Shown in pieces: positions 1 through 8,751 of a DNA stretch of 64,000 nucleotides. The DNA lies in assembly GCA_020636075.1 (NCBI GenBank), contig JACJYO010000003.1:372001-436000 (forward strand). The letters are read 5' to 3'. The DNA comes from Lewinellaceae bacterium. GTDB taxonomy: Bacteria > Bacteroidota > Bacteroidia > Chitinophagales > Saprospiraceae. How positions within the stretch are numbered: the first letter of the stretch is position 1; every line of letters starts with the position of its first letter. The notes beneath the pieces are model-generated. The model searched no databases and was not told the DNA's origin. It worked only from the letters and a program-made list of their open reading frames with translations. The position numbers and the translations under genes were made by a program.

Positions 1-796
1 AACTGCCCACACCGGTAATGATCAGGATCAAGGCCCCGATCAGACAGGCCGCGGCGCTGGTTTCACCGATAGAACCCTGCTCAAAACCCCAGAACATATC
101 GCCAACGGAGGGCAAATTGTGAAAGTTTACATCAAATGTTACCAGATTCGTGGCGCCTGAAAAACCATCTACAATTGCATGGCCGGCTTCAGGGCTAAGG
201 TCCGTCCAGATATCGCCCGACATGTATGCCGGAAAAGCAAAGAACAGAAAAGCGCGCGCCAGCAAGGCAGGATTCATGAAGTTCATACCCGTGCCACCAA
301 AGATTTCCTTACCCAACAGCGTGCAAAATATCGCCGCCAGGGCAACCATCCACAATGGACAGGTAACCGGCAGGGTGAGCGGGATCAGCAAACCCGTAAC
401 GAGGTAGCCCTCGCTGACCGGGTGCCCCCGTAAAACGGAGAAGATGAACTCGACACCAAGCCCGGCCGCATAGGAAACGACGATGATCGGAAGTACCTTC
501 CAGAAGCCAAACATGAAATTTTCCATCAACGTGGCTTCCATGCCGTAGGCCAGGTAGTGCTGGTATCCAACGTTCCACATGCCAAAAAGCATCGTGGGCA
601 CGAGGGCGATGATCACGGTCATCATGGTCCGCTTCAGATCCATGGCGTCGCGAATATGTACGCCATGTGCCGTCGTTTCACCCGGAACAAAAAGGAAGGT
701 CTCCAGCGCTTCAAAAGCCGGATAGAGCTTTTCAAACCGCCCGCCCTTTTCAAAGTGCGGCTTGATGGAATGAATAATATTTTGTAAAAATTTCAC
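1..796 (-). CDS. nqrB: Na+-translocating NADH:quinone reductase subunit B (partial, runs off left edge)
   Basis: This is the membrane subunit of the Na+-pumping NADH:quinone reductase, which couples NADH oxidation to Na+ export across the inner membrane. The reverse-strand reading gives the N-terminal ~265 residues, including the family hallmarks ETFLFVPGETTAHGVHIRDA and DAMDLKRTMMTV near the start. Later comes DGFSGATNLV, which carries the SGAT threonine that covalently binds FMN in NqrB. Several hydrophobic transmembrane stretches are evident. No in-frame ATG exists upstream of the conserved N-terminus, and the reading begins at a GTG (VKFLQNIIHSIKPHFEKG), which I take as the start. It follows nqrA on the same strand after a ~140-bp gap, so the locus is an nqr operon whose remaining genes lie outside the window. 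The gene is truncated only by the window edge. Confidence 0.95.
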   Translation of the reverse strand, partial: MKFLQNIIHSIKPHFEKGGRFEKLYPAFEALETFLFVPGETTAHGVHIRDAMDLKRTMMTVIIALVPTMLFGMWNVGYQHYLAYGMEATLMENFMFGFWKVLPIIVVSYAAGLGVEFIFSVLRGHPVSEGYLVTGLLIPLTLPVTCPLWMVALAAIFCTLLGKEIFGGTGMNFMNPALLARAFLFFAFPAYMSGDIWTDLSPEAGHAIVDGFSGATNLVTFDVNFHNLPSVGDMFWGFEQGSIGETSAAACLIGALILIITGVGS

Positions 797-935
797 CGTA
801 TACTTTTTTTGCTGTTGGTTGTTGGTTTTGGGCTTTTGGCTGCGGCCGGGATGTGGTTTTTGCCGGTTTAATTAAAAATCCACCTATCCTGACCCGGAAA
901 CAGCCAACAGCCAAGTGCAAACAGCAAAGGCTTGA

Positions 936-2291
936 TTAGCCTTCCGTTTGCATATATGCGAGTCCTTCTGCGATGATCTTTTGCACATCAATTTTTGAAG
1001 TGCAAACAAATTCACAGAGGGCAAAATCTTCTTCCGCCACTTCGTAAATACCCAGTTGTTCCATCCGCTCAACATCGCGGGCAAGGATGGCTTTGAGCAG
1101 CATAACCGGCATGATGTTCATGGGAAGCACCTTGTCGTACTGCCCGGTCATCACAAAAGCGCGCTCTTCCCCATGCGTGTTGGTATCCAGGTTGTACACC
1201 CGGTTTGGCGTCAGCCAGGAAAAGAACGTACGCGAGAGGCTTAGTTTTTTAAAGCCCGGGAGCAGCCAGCCGAGAAACTCAGGCTGATCGCCTTCCGGGA
1301 TAACCGTGATCTGGTTGGTATAAAATGACAAGAAGTCGTCGGACGACGATGTCGTCCCGGTCAGCACATTGCCCTGGATAATCCGGCTATGCTCGCTATT
1401 CAGGCGGCCACCGACGATGCTGTCCATCTTCTGACCGGTTACAGCGTGGAAATACTGGGGCTGCGATACGCAACTTCCGGTAAGCGCCACGATACGGTCG
1501 GCGCGGTAGCGCCCTTCGCGAAACAACCGGCCGATAATCACTACATCCTGCGGATGCACAAACCAGACCTGTTCGCCCGCTTTTATCGGGTCGACATGGT
1601 GTATCTGAATGCCGACATTACCGGCAGGGTGTGGTCCTTTGAAACTGTGGATCCGATCGGCAGCAATGCCACCCATATCGGATGCACCGAGACCGCCATC
1701 AGCAGAAATACCCAGTTGCAAGTTGCCGTTTGCCAGTACCTCAAGTACATGAAGCCCGGCCTGGAAGTTGTCCTTGTCCTGCCCGACGGTATACGCCATA
1801 TCGGGCGCCAGTGGGGCAGAATCAAAACAGGATACAAAGATCGCTTTCGGCACCTCCACGGAATCGGCAATGGTGGAGAAGGGGCGCTGCCGGATGTAGT
1901 GCCAGCAACCGCTGTCGAGCAACTGCTCGATCACTTTGGCGCGGTCGAGTTTTGCCGGATCGGCCTTCGAAAATTCCTTGTAGCGGGTATCCTTGCGGTC
2001 GGCCAGAATACGGATTTCCATGATCCGCCGTTTGGCGCCGCGGACGACTTCAGCCACCTCGCCGCTGACGGGTGAAGGAAAGCGGAGGTTCGGTCGGTCT
2101 TTATCGTAAAACAGTGCCTGACCGGCCAGTACCTCATCGCCGGGTCCTACTAAAAGTTTGGGAGTAATCGCCGGGAAATCCGTTGGCTTGATGGCGATTA
2201 TTTCGGAGGTTGGTACTTCTGTTGTGACTTTTTCGGCTGTTCCTTTCAGCTTAATATTGAAGCCGCGCCGAATACTGATCTGTTTGCCCAT
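936..2291 (-). CDS. nqrA: Na+-translocating NADH:quinone reductase subunit A
   Basis: The peripheral cytoplasmic subunit of Na+-NQR, a 451-residue protein of the usual family length. The N-terminus MGKQISIRRGFNIKLKG, then APEKV-like TAEKVTTEVPTSEIIAIKP and the barrel-sandwich stretch with SPVSGEVAEVVRGAKRRI, are typical NqrA (RnfC-related N-terminal domain). No membrane segment is seen, as expected. A longer reading starts 13 codons upstream, but I prefer the internal ATG at 2291. It begins the conserved N-terminus and has an AAGGAA ribosome-binding sequence about 8 bases upstream. It is first in a leftward operon with nqrB. The nqrA-nqrB gap is unusually long (~140 bp) and contains repeated CAACAGCCAACAGC-type words that can partly pair with GCTGTTGGTTGTTGG, so it may hold a small structured element. 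Confidence 0.95.
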   Translation of the reverse strand: MGKQISIRRGFNIKLKGTAEKVTTEVPTSEIIAIKPTDFPAITPKLLVGPGDEVLAGQALFYDKDRPNLRFPSPVSGEVAEVVRGAKRRIMEIRILADRKDTRYKEFSKADPAKLDRAKVIEQLLDSGCWHYIRQRPFSTIADSVEVPKAIFVSCFDSAPLAPDMAYTVGQDKDNFQAGLHVLEVLANGNLQLGISADGGLGASDMGGIAADRIHSFKGPHPAGNVGIQIHHVDPIKAGEQVWFVHPQDVVIIGRLFREGRYRADRIVALTGSCVSQPQYFHAVTGQKMDSIVGGRLNSEHSRIIQGNVLTGTTSSSDDFLSFYTNQITVIPEGDQPEFLGWLLPGFKKLSLSRTFFSWLTPNRVYNLDTNTHGEERAFVMTGQYDKVLPMNIMPVMLLKAILARDVERMEQLGIYEVAEEDFALCEFVCTSKIDVQKIIAEGLAYMQTEG

Positions 2292-2478
2292 GATAACATT
2301 CCTTTTCCGGAAGTGGCAAAAAAAGGACATTTTATTTTGATAGCAAAGCGTTTATCCTAAAAGTATTTTGAAAAAAACAACGTCTGTCCCGAAATATCCC
2401 CCGCCATCAAAAGGCAAAATTTTTGGAGCGCGGCAATCATGCGGAGGAATGATTTTGAGCATTGTGCGCACGTATGTT

Positions 2479-3933
2479 TTATTTGGTTTTGGGCGAAAAA
2501 TTAACAGATTGAACGAAGGATGTGTGGTGTGCCAATTCAATCTGTTCCAACAGCCACTCCCGTTCGGCCAAATACGGTTCATTGGTAATGCGTTGGCGCA
2601 AATCTTCCCGGGCCTGTTCCGCTCCGGGCGGCAGTTTGAGCAATTGCTGGACTATGCGCACAAAGTTGGCATTCAGTTCGCGGTGATAGCCTATGTTCCG
2701 GTGGCGTTGCAGGTAGATCCGGAAACTGTGCAGGAGCGCGTCCAGTGCGTCGAAAGCGCCGGTGTCAAAATAGATCCGGACGAGCATGCGCCGCGCGTCC
2801 AAATTGTGATGCACATCGCGAAAATCCACATCCCGCAAAATTTCCTGCGCAGCAGCGTAGTCCTTTTTTCGAAAAAAATACAGCGCCAGGTTGAAATGGT
2901 AGGTGTTGTGGCGCTCGGCGGAAGGCAAGGCATTGCGGTAAGTTTCCAGGAAATTGCGGGCCCAATCCCATTCTTCGGAAGCCAGTGCCAGCAGCAGGAT
3001 GTTTTGGTAAGTCGCTTTGCTGAGCACACCGCTGTCCTGGATAACCTGCCGTTCCAAACCCAGGCGGTACAGGTCCAGCGCTTCCCGGATAAAATTCCGG
3101 GCGCCGGTATTCAGTTTTTTGATGCAAAAGTTGATCGCGATCAGGTACACATCGCGCAACTCCTGAGATGGCAGCAACTCCGGTTGGCCCGCCAGCAATT
3201 TTTTTAATGCCTCAAAATTGAACACCGACCCCTCGTGCATCAATTTGTAACAGTGGTAGTACACCTGAACAGCCGGAACCACGGCAAAACGGCCTGCTTC
3301 CACAGCGTTGACGGTTTCAGCAAGCCACGAAATTTCCTGACTGGCAATCAACCCCGGCTGATCCAGCGCTGCACAGCCGTGCCGCAATGCCGTGATGGCA
3401 ACAAAGTTTGAAAAAGCCGCATCAGACGCCCGCAACTGATTGCCCTCCATAGGCCCCTTGCGGTGCTGGGCCTCCCAATGCTCGATGGCGATCTGGTAGC
3501 GTTCCAGGTAAAATGCCGCGTTTTGCGGCGCATCTTGTGGCGCGTTTTCCAGGGTCTTGAATTCTTTGTCGAACACGACCGATAAGCCTTTTTTGCGCAA
3601 TGCCCGACACAGGTATCGGCCCTCCGATTGCGAATCAGCCGTCCATTCGCGCCAGGCCAGGTATTGTTTCACGATGCGGAAAAGGTACGACATGGTGTGC
3701 CGTAAGCCCGGTTCGTCGACCGAGAGGTGCCGGCGCAGGGCCCGTTTGTTCGATAATTCCGGTTCAGGCGCAGAGCCACCTGATTGGGCGCAGAGCCAGT
3801 CGTATAGTTCCACCACTTCGGGGCGCCGGTTGAATGCCGGCGACTGCACCCAACGGCCCAACTCCTGCCGCTCACGCAGGTTCAGGGCTGCCAGAGTCTG
3901 TACCAAAGGTGATTTTTGCATGATAGACGCCAT
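2479..3933 (-). CDS. Conserved helical-repeat protein of unknown function
   Basis: A 484-residue protein that I do not recognise as a named family. It has no signal peptide and no membrane segment, so it is probably cytoplasmic. The sequence is rich in leucine, alanine, arginine and aromatic residues in amphipathic helical patterns. The second half has TPR-like helix pairs (for example NTYHFNLALYFFRKKDYAAA around residues 360-380). The N-terminal part (LRERQELGRWVQSPAFN) is a short helical domain. The start is either the ATG at 3933 or the one at 3921 four codons later; neither has a clear ribosome-binding site. It stands alone, downstream of nothing on its strand, with nqrA beginning ~190 bp further on. 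I would expect a protein-interaction scaffold, but that rests on fold impression only. Confidence 0.7.
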   Translation of the reverse strand: MASIMQKSPLVQTLAALNLRERQELGRWVQSPAFNRRPEVVELYDWLCAQSGGSAPEPELSNKRALRRHLSVDEPGLRHTMSYLFRIVKQYLAWREWTADSQSEGRYLCRALRKKGLSVVFDKEFKTLENAPQDAPQNAAFYLERYQIAIEHWEAQHRKGPMEGNQLRASDAAFSNFVAITALRHGCAALDQPGLIASQEISWLAETVNAVEAGRFAVVPAVQVYYHCYKLMHEGSVFNFEALKKLLAGQPELLPSQELRDVYLIAINFCIKKLNTGARNFIREALDLYRLGLERQVIQDSGVLSKATYQNILLLALASEEWDWARNFLETYRNALPSAERHNTYHFNLALYFFRKKDYAAAQEILRDVDFRDVHHNLDARRMLVRIYFDTGAFDALDALLHSFRIYLQRHRNIGYHRELNANFVRIVQQLLKLPPGAEQAREDLRQRITNEPYLAEREWLLEQIELAHHTSFVQSVNFSPKTK

Positions 3934-4112
3934 TTCAGGTTGAATGTTTTTTCAAGAAATAATGACAAGCAAAAATCTAGCCATTGGTTTTCAAAGATTT
4001 AAACAAGTAATCTAGTTTTTAACCTTGACAAATCAGAAATTTTGTGTTTGAGTCCGATGCAGATGGGTTAGACTTTTGTTGCCTCAACTGGAATGCTTAA
4101 TAAATACATCTT

Positions 4113-6893
4113 ATGAAAATGCAGAAATTCCAACTCCTGATTCTGGTGATCGCTGTTTGTTTCACACCGGAACTACCGGCACAGGGCTTTGTTCGCCTGT
4201 ACGACGCAACGCCGCTTGTTACAACCAACGGGATCATTGCTACGGCGCAAACACCCGATGGCGGCTACCTCTTTTTTATCGGCCGGCCGGATCGCCTGAT
4301 CAAAACCGACCCGAACGGTGATATCATTTGGGAAAAATCGGTTACGGTACCCAGTTCAGATGATCCTGTTTCCGATCTGTTTGTGTTGCCCAACGGCAAC
4401 TACGCGCTCGGGGTGTATATTGAAAACAGCAGTTCGCCAACCGCCATTTTGCTTTTCGACCCCCAGGGAAATCAGATTGCACAACGCAATTATTCCGGCT
4501 TTCTGCGTTTTCACCCGGTAGACGACGGCTTTTACGCCGCCAACCGGCTTAACGATTCCACCCTGCAGGTTTATCGGCTCGATGCCGGCCTCAATACCGT
4601 TTGGAGCAAACCGCTGCATACCGAAAAGCTGGTTTTTCTCTCCGACCTGATCACCACCAACGACGGCGGTTTTTGCATGTTGGTATCGTCGCAGGCCCCG
4701 CCCTTTCCCAACGGCTCGCCTAAGCTGATCAAAGCCGACGCCAACGGGGATAAAAGTTGGGAAATGGGGTACCAGAGCCAGAATTTAGTCTTTTTTGGAA
4801 GCCTGAATCAACTCCCGTCCGGCGACTATGTCCATCTCACCCAAGATGCCATCAATTCCCAACTCTGCCGTACCGACAGCAATGGAAATTTGTTGTGGAC
4901 CAAAATCTACAACGAGGTGCTCTGGTCCAGTTGCCTGACCACAGACGGCAATATCGCTTTGTGCGGTTCGGATCTTGGGCCATATAAAGTTGTTGTGAAA
5001 AAAGTTGACCTGGATGGGAACACGTTGTTTTCAAAAATTTACCAACCCAACGGTTACACCGGCGAAGCTTTCCAGGTACGGGCAACGCCGGATGGCGGCC
5101 TGCTGATCGGCGGTTATGTTGAAGAACCCAACCAAAACCGCCACGGCCTGCTCCTGAAAACCGACGCCGTCGGGAATATTTACCCAAATTTCATCCAGGG
5201 TAACGCCTGGTTCGATAAAAACCACAACTGTGCCTACAACGCCACCGACCAAGCCCTGAACAACTGGCTGGTGACTGCCACCGGAGACATCTTTGAAACG
5301 GCCATCCTGACCGACACCAGCGGTTTTTATCAATTTAATCTACCCCCCGGCGACTACCTGGTGCAAGTCCACAGGCCCGGCGACCTGTGGACTGCTTGCA
5401 CCGAAAGTTATAACCTCCAGATCGGCAGCCAACCCGATACGCTGGTGCAGGATTTTTTTGTCAAAGATTCCGCATTGTGTTCGCTGCTCGACGTGTCCAT
5501 TGCCACGCCGGTTTTACGCCGCTGTTTCGACAACATATACGTGGTCTCCTGGTGTAACCAGGGAACAGTAGCCGCCTATGATGTATTCGTCCAGGTTGTT
5601 TTGCCGCCGCAGCTGGACTTTGTTTCCGCTACCCTGATGCCTGCCCAACAAACGGGCGACACCCTTTGGTTCGACCTGGGCACCGTTGGCTTTGCCGAAT
5701 GCGGCAGTTTTAATCTTACGGTAAACGCCAATTGTGATTCCACCATCATCGGACAAACGCTGTGCGTAGAAGCGCGAATTTCGCCTGACACGCTCTGCAT
5801 TTTTCCGGCAAATTGGTCAGGCGCCCGGGTGCGGGCATCAGGGCACTGCGTTGGCGATACGCTGGTGGAGTTTGTTTTGAAAAACATTGGCCCGGCGCCT
5901 TCCGATGCGTTGGAGTACATCATCACCGAAGACCACGTGGTGTTGTACAACGGCGGCTTTAATCTGGACCCCGGGCAGGAGATGTTGATCCAGCGCCCGG
6001 CCAATGGCTCCACCCAGCGCATCCAGGCCGAGCAGGAGCCCGGCTACCCCTATCCCTCCGTGCCCTCCGCAGTGGTGGAAGGTTGCGGCGGGTTTAATAC
6101 CCTGGGCCTGGTCAATCAGTTTGCCATGGACGATGCCGACCCGTTCACGGATATCGATTGCCGGGAGGTCATCGGCAGTTGGGATCCCAACGACAAGCAG
6201 GGCTTCCCCACCGGTTATGAAAGCGAACACTGGATCGAACCCGAAACGGAACTGAGTTACCTCATCCGCTTTCAAAATACCGGCACCGACACGGCATTTT
6301 ACGTGGAAGTGCGCGACACCCTGTCGGCCTGGCTCGACCCTGCAACCCTGCGCGTTGGCGCGGCATCGCATCCGTTTACCTGGACCATGCGCGATGCTGG
6401 AGCCCTGTCGTTCCGGTTCGACAACATCCTGCTGCCCGACAGCAATGTGAACGAAGCAGCCTCCCACGGGTTTGTCCAGTTTAAAATCCGGCCAAGGACC
6501 GATGCCCCCCTCGGCACGGTGTTGCTGAACACCGCATCGATCTATTTCGATTTTAACGCACCGGTAGTCACCAACACCACCATGCACCGCCTTGGCCGCG
6601 ATTTTTATCAGGTAAGCCTGACGAAACTCCCCGGCGATGAAAGCCTGAACATATCGGTGCAGCCCAACCCGTTCCGGGAGCGCACGCGCCTGGTGTTGCC
6701 GGATGCGGCGGCCGGGGAATACCGGTTGCTGCTGTTCGACAGCCAGGGACGCTTGCTGCGCGATCAGTCCTTTCAGGGAAGTTCGGTTGAGTTGAATTTG
6801 CCTGATTTGGATCGGGGCATGTACTGGTTTGAGTTGCGGGGAGGGGATGGAAAGTTGCGGGCCCGAGGGAAGATGGTTAAAGTCAACAAGTAA
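4113..6893 (+). CDS. Large secreted T9SS cargo protein with propeller-like, SdrD-B-like and DUF7619 domains
   Basis: A 926-residue secreted protein. Residues 1-26 form a signal peptide (MKMQKFQLLILVIAVCFTPE). Residues ~30-360 contain repeated blocks with the pattern TxDGGxxLxG...KTDxxGNxxW, typical of a beta-propeller of the PQQ/delta-60 type. At ~363 a GNAWFDKNHNCAYN block starts a prealbumin/SdrD-B-like domain (GFYQFNLPPGDYLVQV). Residues ~450-640 look like DUF11-type adhesive repeats. Residues ~680-850 hold the DPNDKQGFPTG...FQNTGTDTAFYVEVRDTLS region typical of DUF7619. The last ~75 residues (VQPNPFRERTRLVLP...GMYWFEL) are a type A T9SS sorting domain. It is therefore predicted to cross the outer membrane through T9SS and remain on the surface or be released. 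A strong intrinsic terminator follows. The ligand is unknown. Confidence 0.85.
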   Translation: MKMQKFQLLILVIAVCFTPELPAQGFVRLYDATPLVTTNGIIATAQTPDGGYLFFIGRPDRLIKTDPNGDIIWEKSVTVPSSDDPVSDLFVLPNGNYALGVYIENSSSPTAILLFDPQGNQIAQRNYSGFLRFHPVDDGFYAANRLNDSTLQVYRLDAGLNTVWSKPLHTEKLVFLSDLITTNDGGFCMLVSSQAPPFPNGSPKLIKADANGDKSWEMGYQSQNLVFFGSLNQLPSGDYVHLTQDAINSQLCRTDSNGNLLWTKIYNEVLWSSCLTTDGNIALCGSDLGPYKVVVKKVDLDGNTLFSKIYQPNGYTGEAFQVRATPDGGLLIGGYVEEPNQNRHGLLLKTDAVGNIYPNFIQGNAWFDKNHNCAYNATDQALNNWLVTATGDIFETAILTDTSGFYQFNLPPGDYLVQVHRPGDLWTACTESYNLQIGSQPDTLVQDFFVKDSALCSLLDVSIATPVLRRCFDNIYVVSWCNQGTVAAYDVFVQVVLPPQLDFVSATLMPAQQTGDTLWFDLGTVGFAECGSFNLTVNANCDSTIIGQTLCVEARISPDTLCIFPANWSGARVRASGHCVGDTLVEFVLKNIGPAPSDALEYIITEDHVVLYNGGFNLDPGQEMLIQRPANGSTQRIQAEQEPGYPYPSVPSAVVEGCGGFNTLGLVNQFAMDDADPFTDIDCREVIGSWDPNDKQGFPTGYESEHWIEPETELSYLIRFQNTGTDTAFYVEVRDTLSAWLDPATLRVGAASHPFTWTMRDAGALSFRFDNILLPDSNVNEAASHGFVQFKIRPRTDAPLGTVLLNTASIYFDFNAPVVTNTTMHRLGRDFYQVSLTKLPGDESLNISVQPNPFRERTRLVLPDAAAGEYRLLLFDSQGRLLRDQSFQGSSVELNLPDLDRGMYWFELRGGDGKLRARGKMVKVNK

Positions 6894-6941
6894 ATTCTTA
6901 GTTAAAATTGCCGGTCACAGACAAGTTGTAAATCCGTGCAT

Positions 6942-6984
6942 ATCCGCGTTGCGCCTCCCCTCCGGCGCAACGCGGATTTTTTTT
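6942..6984 (+). terminator. Intrinsic terminator after the 926-residue T9SS protein
   Basis: A 14-bp GC-rich stem (ATCCGCGTTGCGCC paired with GGCGCAACGCGGAT), an 8-base loop, then eight T residues. It lies 48 bp after the stop of the preceding gene on the same strand. Confidence 0.85.
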
Positions 6985-7263
6985 GTGAAACCGGGGTGCA
7001 GTCTGGAAGGTTGCTGGGATTTCTATTCCGCAGGAAATCTTACAATGCACGAGCAAGAATTGTTAATCCCCCACGTCTCGTTAGACTTTATTCACCGGAT
7101 CGCGCTATTTTTCAAACGTTTTTCCGCCGACCCCTCTCCGGCCTTGCCTGACAACCTTTAATCCACAGCCCCGTACACCACGCCTCGCCGATCTCCTTCT
7201 TTTTGATTCGATACCTGGTGCTTTTGGGGTATTTGTTAACTAACCTTCATTCTTAACAGTACC
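6985..7263. other. Intergenic stretch without an identified gene
   Basis: Between the terminator and the next secreted protein I see no convincing open frame, RNA gene or repeat. The last ~40 bases before the downstream ATG are AT-rich (TTTGTTAACTAACCTTCATT) and may hold the promoter, but no exact TAnnTTTG box is present. Confidence 0.5.
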
Positions 7264-8688
7264 ATGAGCGCCAATTTTCTACTGCGGTATTCGCTACTGC
7301 CCAGCCTGTTTTTATTTCCCAACTTATACTTTATCAGGTGGTGGCCGCCTGAATCCACGGAGTATAATCGGCAGTTTAGCAGGCAGACCGACTATGCTGT
7401 TTTGGAGCAAAAAACCACCGGGAGCATCCAAACCGAAACAAGCGCTCCAATTAAAGACGTATTCGTCTATATGGCCCAATACGAAAACGACGGCACCTGC
7501 AACAACACCAGCTGCCCGCCCGATACCATGTTGACCAACAGCGCCGGTGAGTTTCAATTTTGCACCTGCGAGGTTTGTAACGATTATATTGTCACCCCCT
7601 ATAAAAACAATGACCCGCTGAACGGGGTATCTACTTTTGATTTGGTGCTGATTAATAAACATATATTAGGATTAGAGTTCTTGAACAGCCCATACAAGAT
7701 GATTGCGGCTGATGCGACTAAAAACAATGCATTACAAACATCTGACATAATTACACTTCGAAGGTTAATTCTGGGGCTGGACACAGAATTTCCTAATAAT
7801 ACCTCTTGGCGATTTATCCAAGAAGATTTCAATTTCCCTTATCCTTCAAACCCATTCTGGGCAGGCCCCTCTACATATTTTCCCGAAACGGACTCTGTTC
7901 CTCCTTCCACCATCAATTTCATCGGTATTAAGGTCGGCGACGTTAACGGCAATGCTGTCACGCACAGCCGCCCGGGGGATCGCCCGGTTACCACCCTAAC
8001 TTGGCCGGCAAGATTTTCCAGGGGCAGCAAAACGCTGACTGTGCCTGTGCAGTACACCGGTACCGAGCCGCTGGAAGCTATTCAGCTGGGATTGCGTTTC
8101 GACCCCGCCGTGTTACAACTCATCAGCCCCTCCCAGGGCGATCTGCCGGCTACTACGGCGGGTAATTTTGGCCTCGTCAAAGCCCTGCAGGGCGAAATCC
8201 GCATGCTTTGGCTCCCCGACGGTGCGGAGCCCGATCAATACATACTGCCCGGCGCCGTGCTGTTTTACCTCAGCTTCGAGGTCACCGGCCCCATACCCGA
8301 AAGCGGGCTGCCGCTTCAGCTCGACCACAACATCCTGGAAAGCCTCGCCTGGCGCCCCGATGCCCTGGAATATCAGCTGCAGAGCGACCCCTTACCCGCC
8401 GAATCCCGGAATGCGGCGGACAACCTTTCACCCCGCCTTCGCGCTTCCTGCCGGCCCAATCCCACCACTTCGGAGGCGGTGTTTCACATCGTCGCATCCG
8501 AAGCCGGGCCGGGTCGTATCGCCTTGTTCGACGCCTTTGGTAAACTGGTATTTATGCGAAAAGTCAGCTTGCAAGCCGGCGAACAGGACATTCCGGCGCC
8601 GGAAGTGGCCCAGGCGCCCGCCGGCGTGTATGTCTGGAAAGTGTATGCCGGTGGTGAAAAGATCAGCGGCCATTTGATCCGGCAGTAA
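7264..8688 (+). CDS. Secreted T9SS cargo protein with dockerin-like and cohesin-like regions
   Basis: A 474-residue secreted protein. The first ~22 residues (MSANFLLRYSLLPSLFLFPN) are hydrophobic and look like a signal sequence. Around residues 120-165 a dockerin type I-like double repeat is visible: STFDLVLINKHILGLEFLNS followed by ALQTSDIITLRRLILGL. Both carry the loop-plus-helix spacing of dockerins, with Asp/Asn in the loop positions, and a closing VGDVNGNAV. Residues ~250-350 (TLTVPVQYTGTEPLEAIQLG...FDPAVLQL) resemble a cohesin-like beta-sandwich. The C-terminal ~75 residues (CRPNPTTSEAVFHIV...GVYVWKVYAGGEKISGHLI) are a T9SS sorting domain. Base composition drops to AT-rich over the dockerin-like part. 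The role is probably surface display or protein-protein assembly; the partner is unknown. Confidence 0.8.
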   Translation: MSANFLLRYSLLPSLFLFPNLYFIRWWPPESTEYNRQFSRQTDYAVLEQKTTGSIQTETSAPIKDVFVYMAQYENDGTCNNTSCPPDTMLTNSAGEFQFCTCEVCNDYIVTPYKNNDPLNGVSTFDLVLINKHILGLEFLNSPYKMIAADATKNNALQTSDIITLRRLILGLDTEFPNNTSWRFIQEDFNFPYPSNPFWAGPSTYFPETDSVPPSTINFIGIKVGDVNGNAVTHSRPGDRPVTTLTWPARFSRGSKTLTVPVQYTGTEPLEAIQLGLRFDPAVLQLISPSQGDLPATTAGNFGLVKALQGEIRMLWLPDGAEPDQYILPGAVLFYLSFEVTGPIPESGLPLQLDHNILESLAWRPDALEYQLQSDPLPAESRNAADNLSPRLRASCRPNPTTSEAVFHIVASEAGPGRIALFDAFGKLVFMRKVSLQAGEQDIPAPEVAQAPAGVYVWKVYAGGEKISGHLIRQ

Positions 8689-8700
8689 ACCTTTGTTCGC

Positions 8701-8735
8701 TACTCGTCCTACGACTTCAAGTCGTAGGACGAGTA
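8701..8735. repeat. Perfect hairpin with 3-nt loop (dispersed hairpin family)
   Basis: TACTCGTCCTACGACT pairs perfectly with its complement around the loop TCA, giving 16-bp arms. It lies 12 bp after the stop of the dockerin-like protein and 16 bp before the next gene's ATG. No T-run follows on the + strand (an A-run does), so it is not a textbook terminator. Its loop-closing ACT/AGT and 3-nt loop match the other hairpins in this window. Confidence 0.85.
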
Positions 8736-8751
8736 AAAAACCTGTTTTCCC

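Noticed and set aside
1389..2075. 228-codon plus-strand frame opposite nqrA
   Set aside because: It lies wholly inside nqrA, whose protein sequence is strongly conserved; the opposite frame shows no family resemblance and is a GC-composition shadow.
6985..7263. Possible tRNA or small RNA in the 280-bp gap
   Set aside because: No cloverleaf, CCA end or conserved T-arm sequence was found on either strand.
8701..8735. Intrinsic terminator after the dockerin-like gene
   Set aside because: The hairpin is perfect, but an A-run rather than a T-run follows on the coding strand, so I list it as a repeat.
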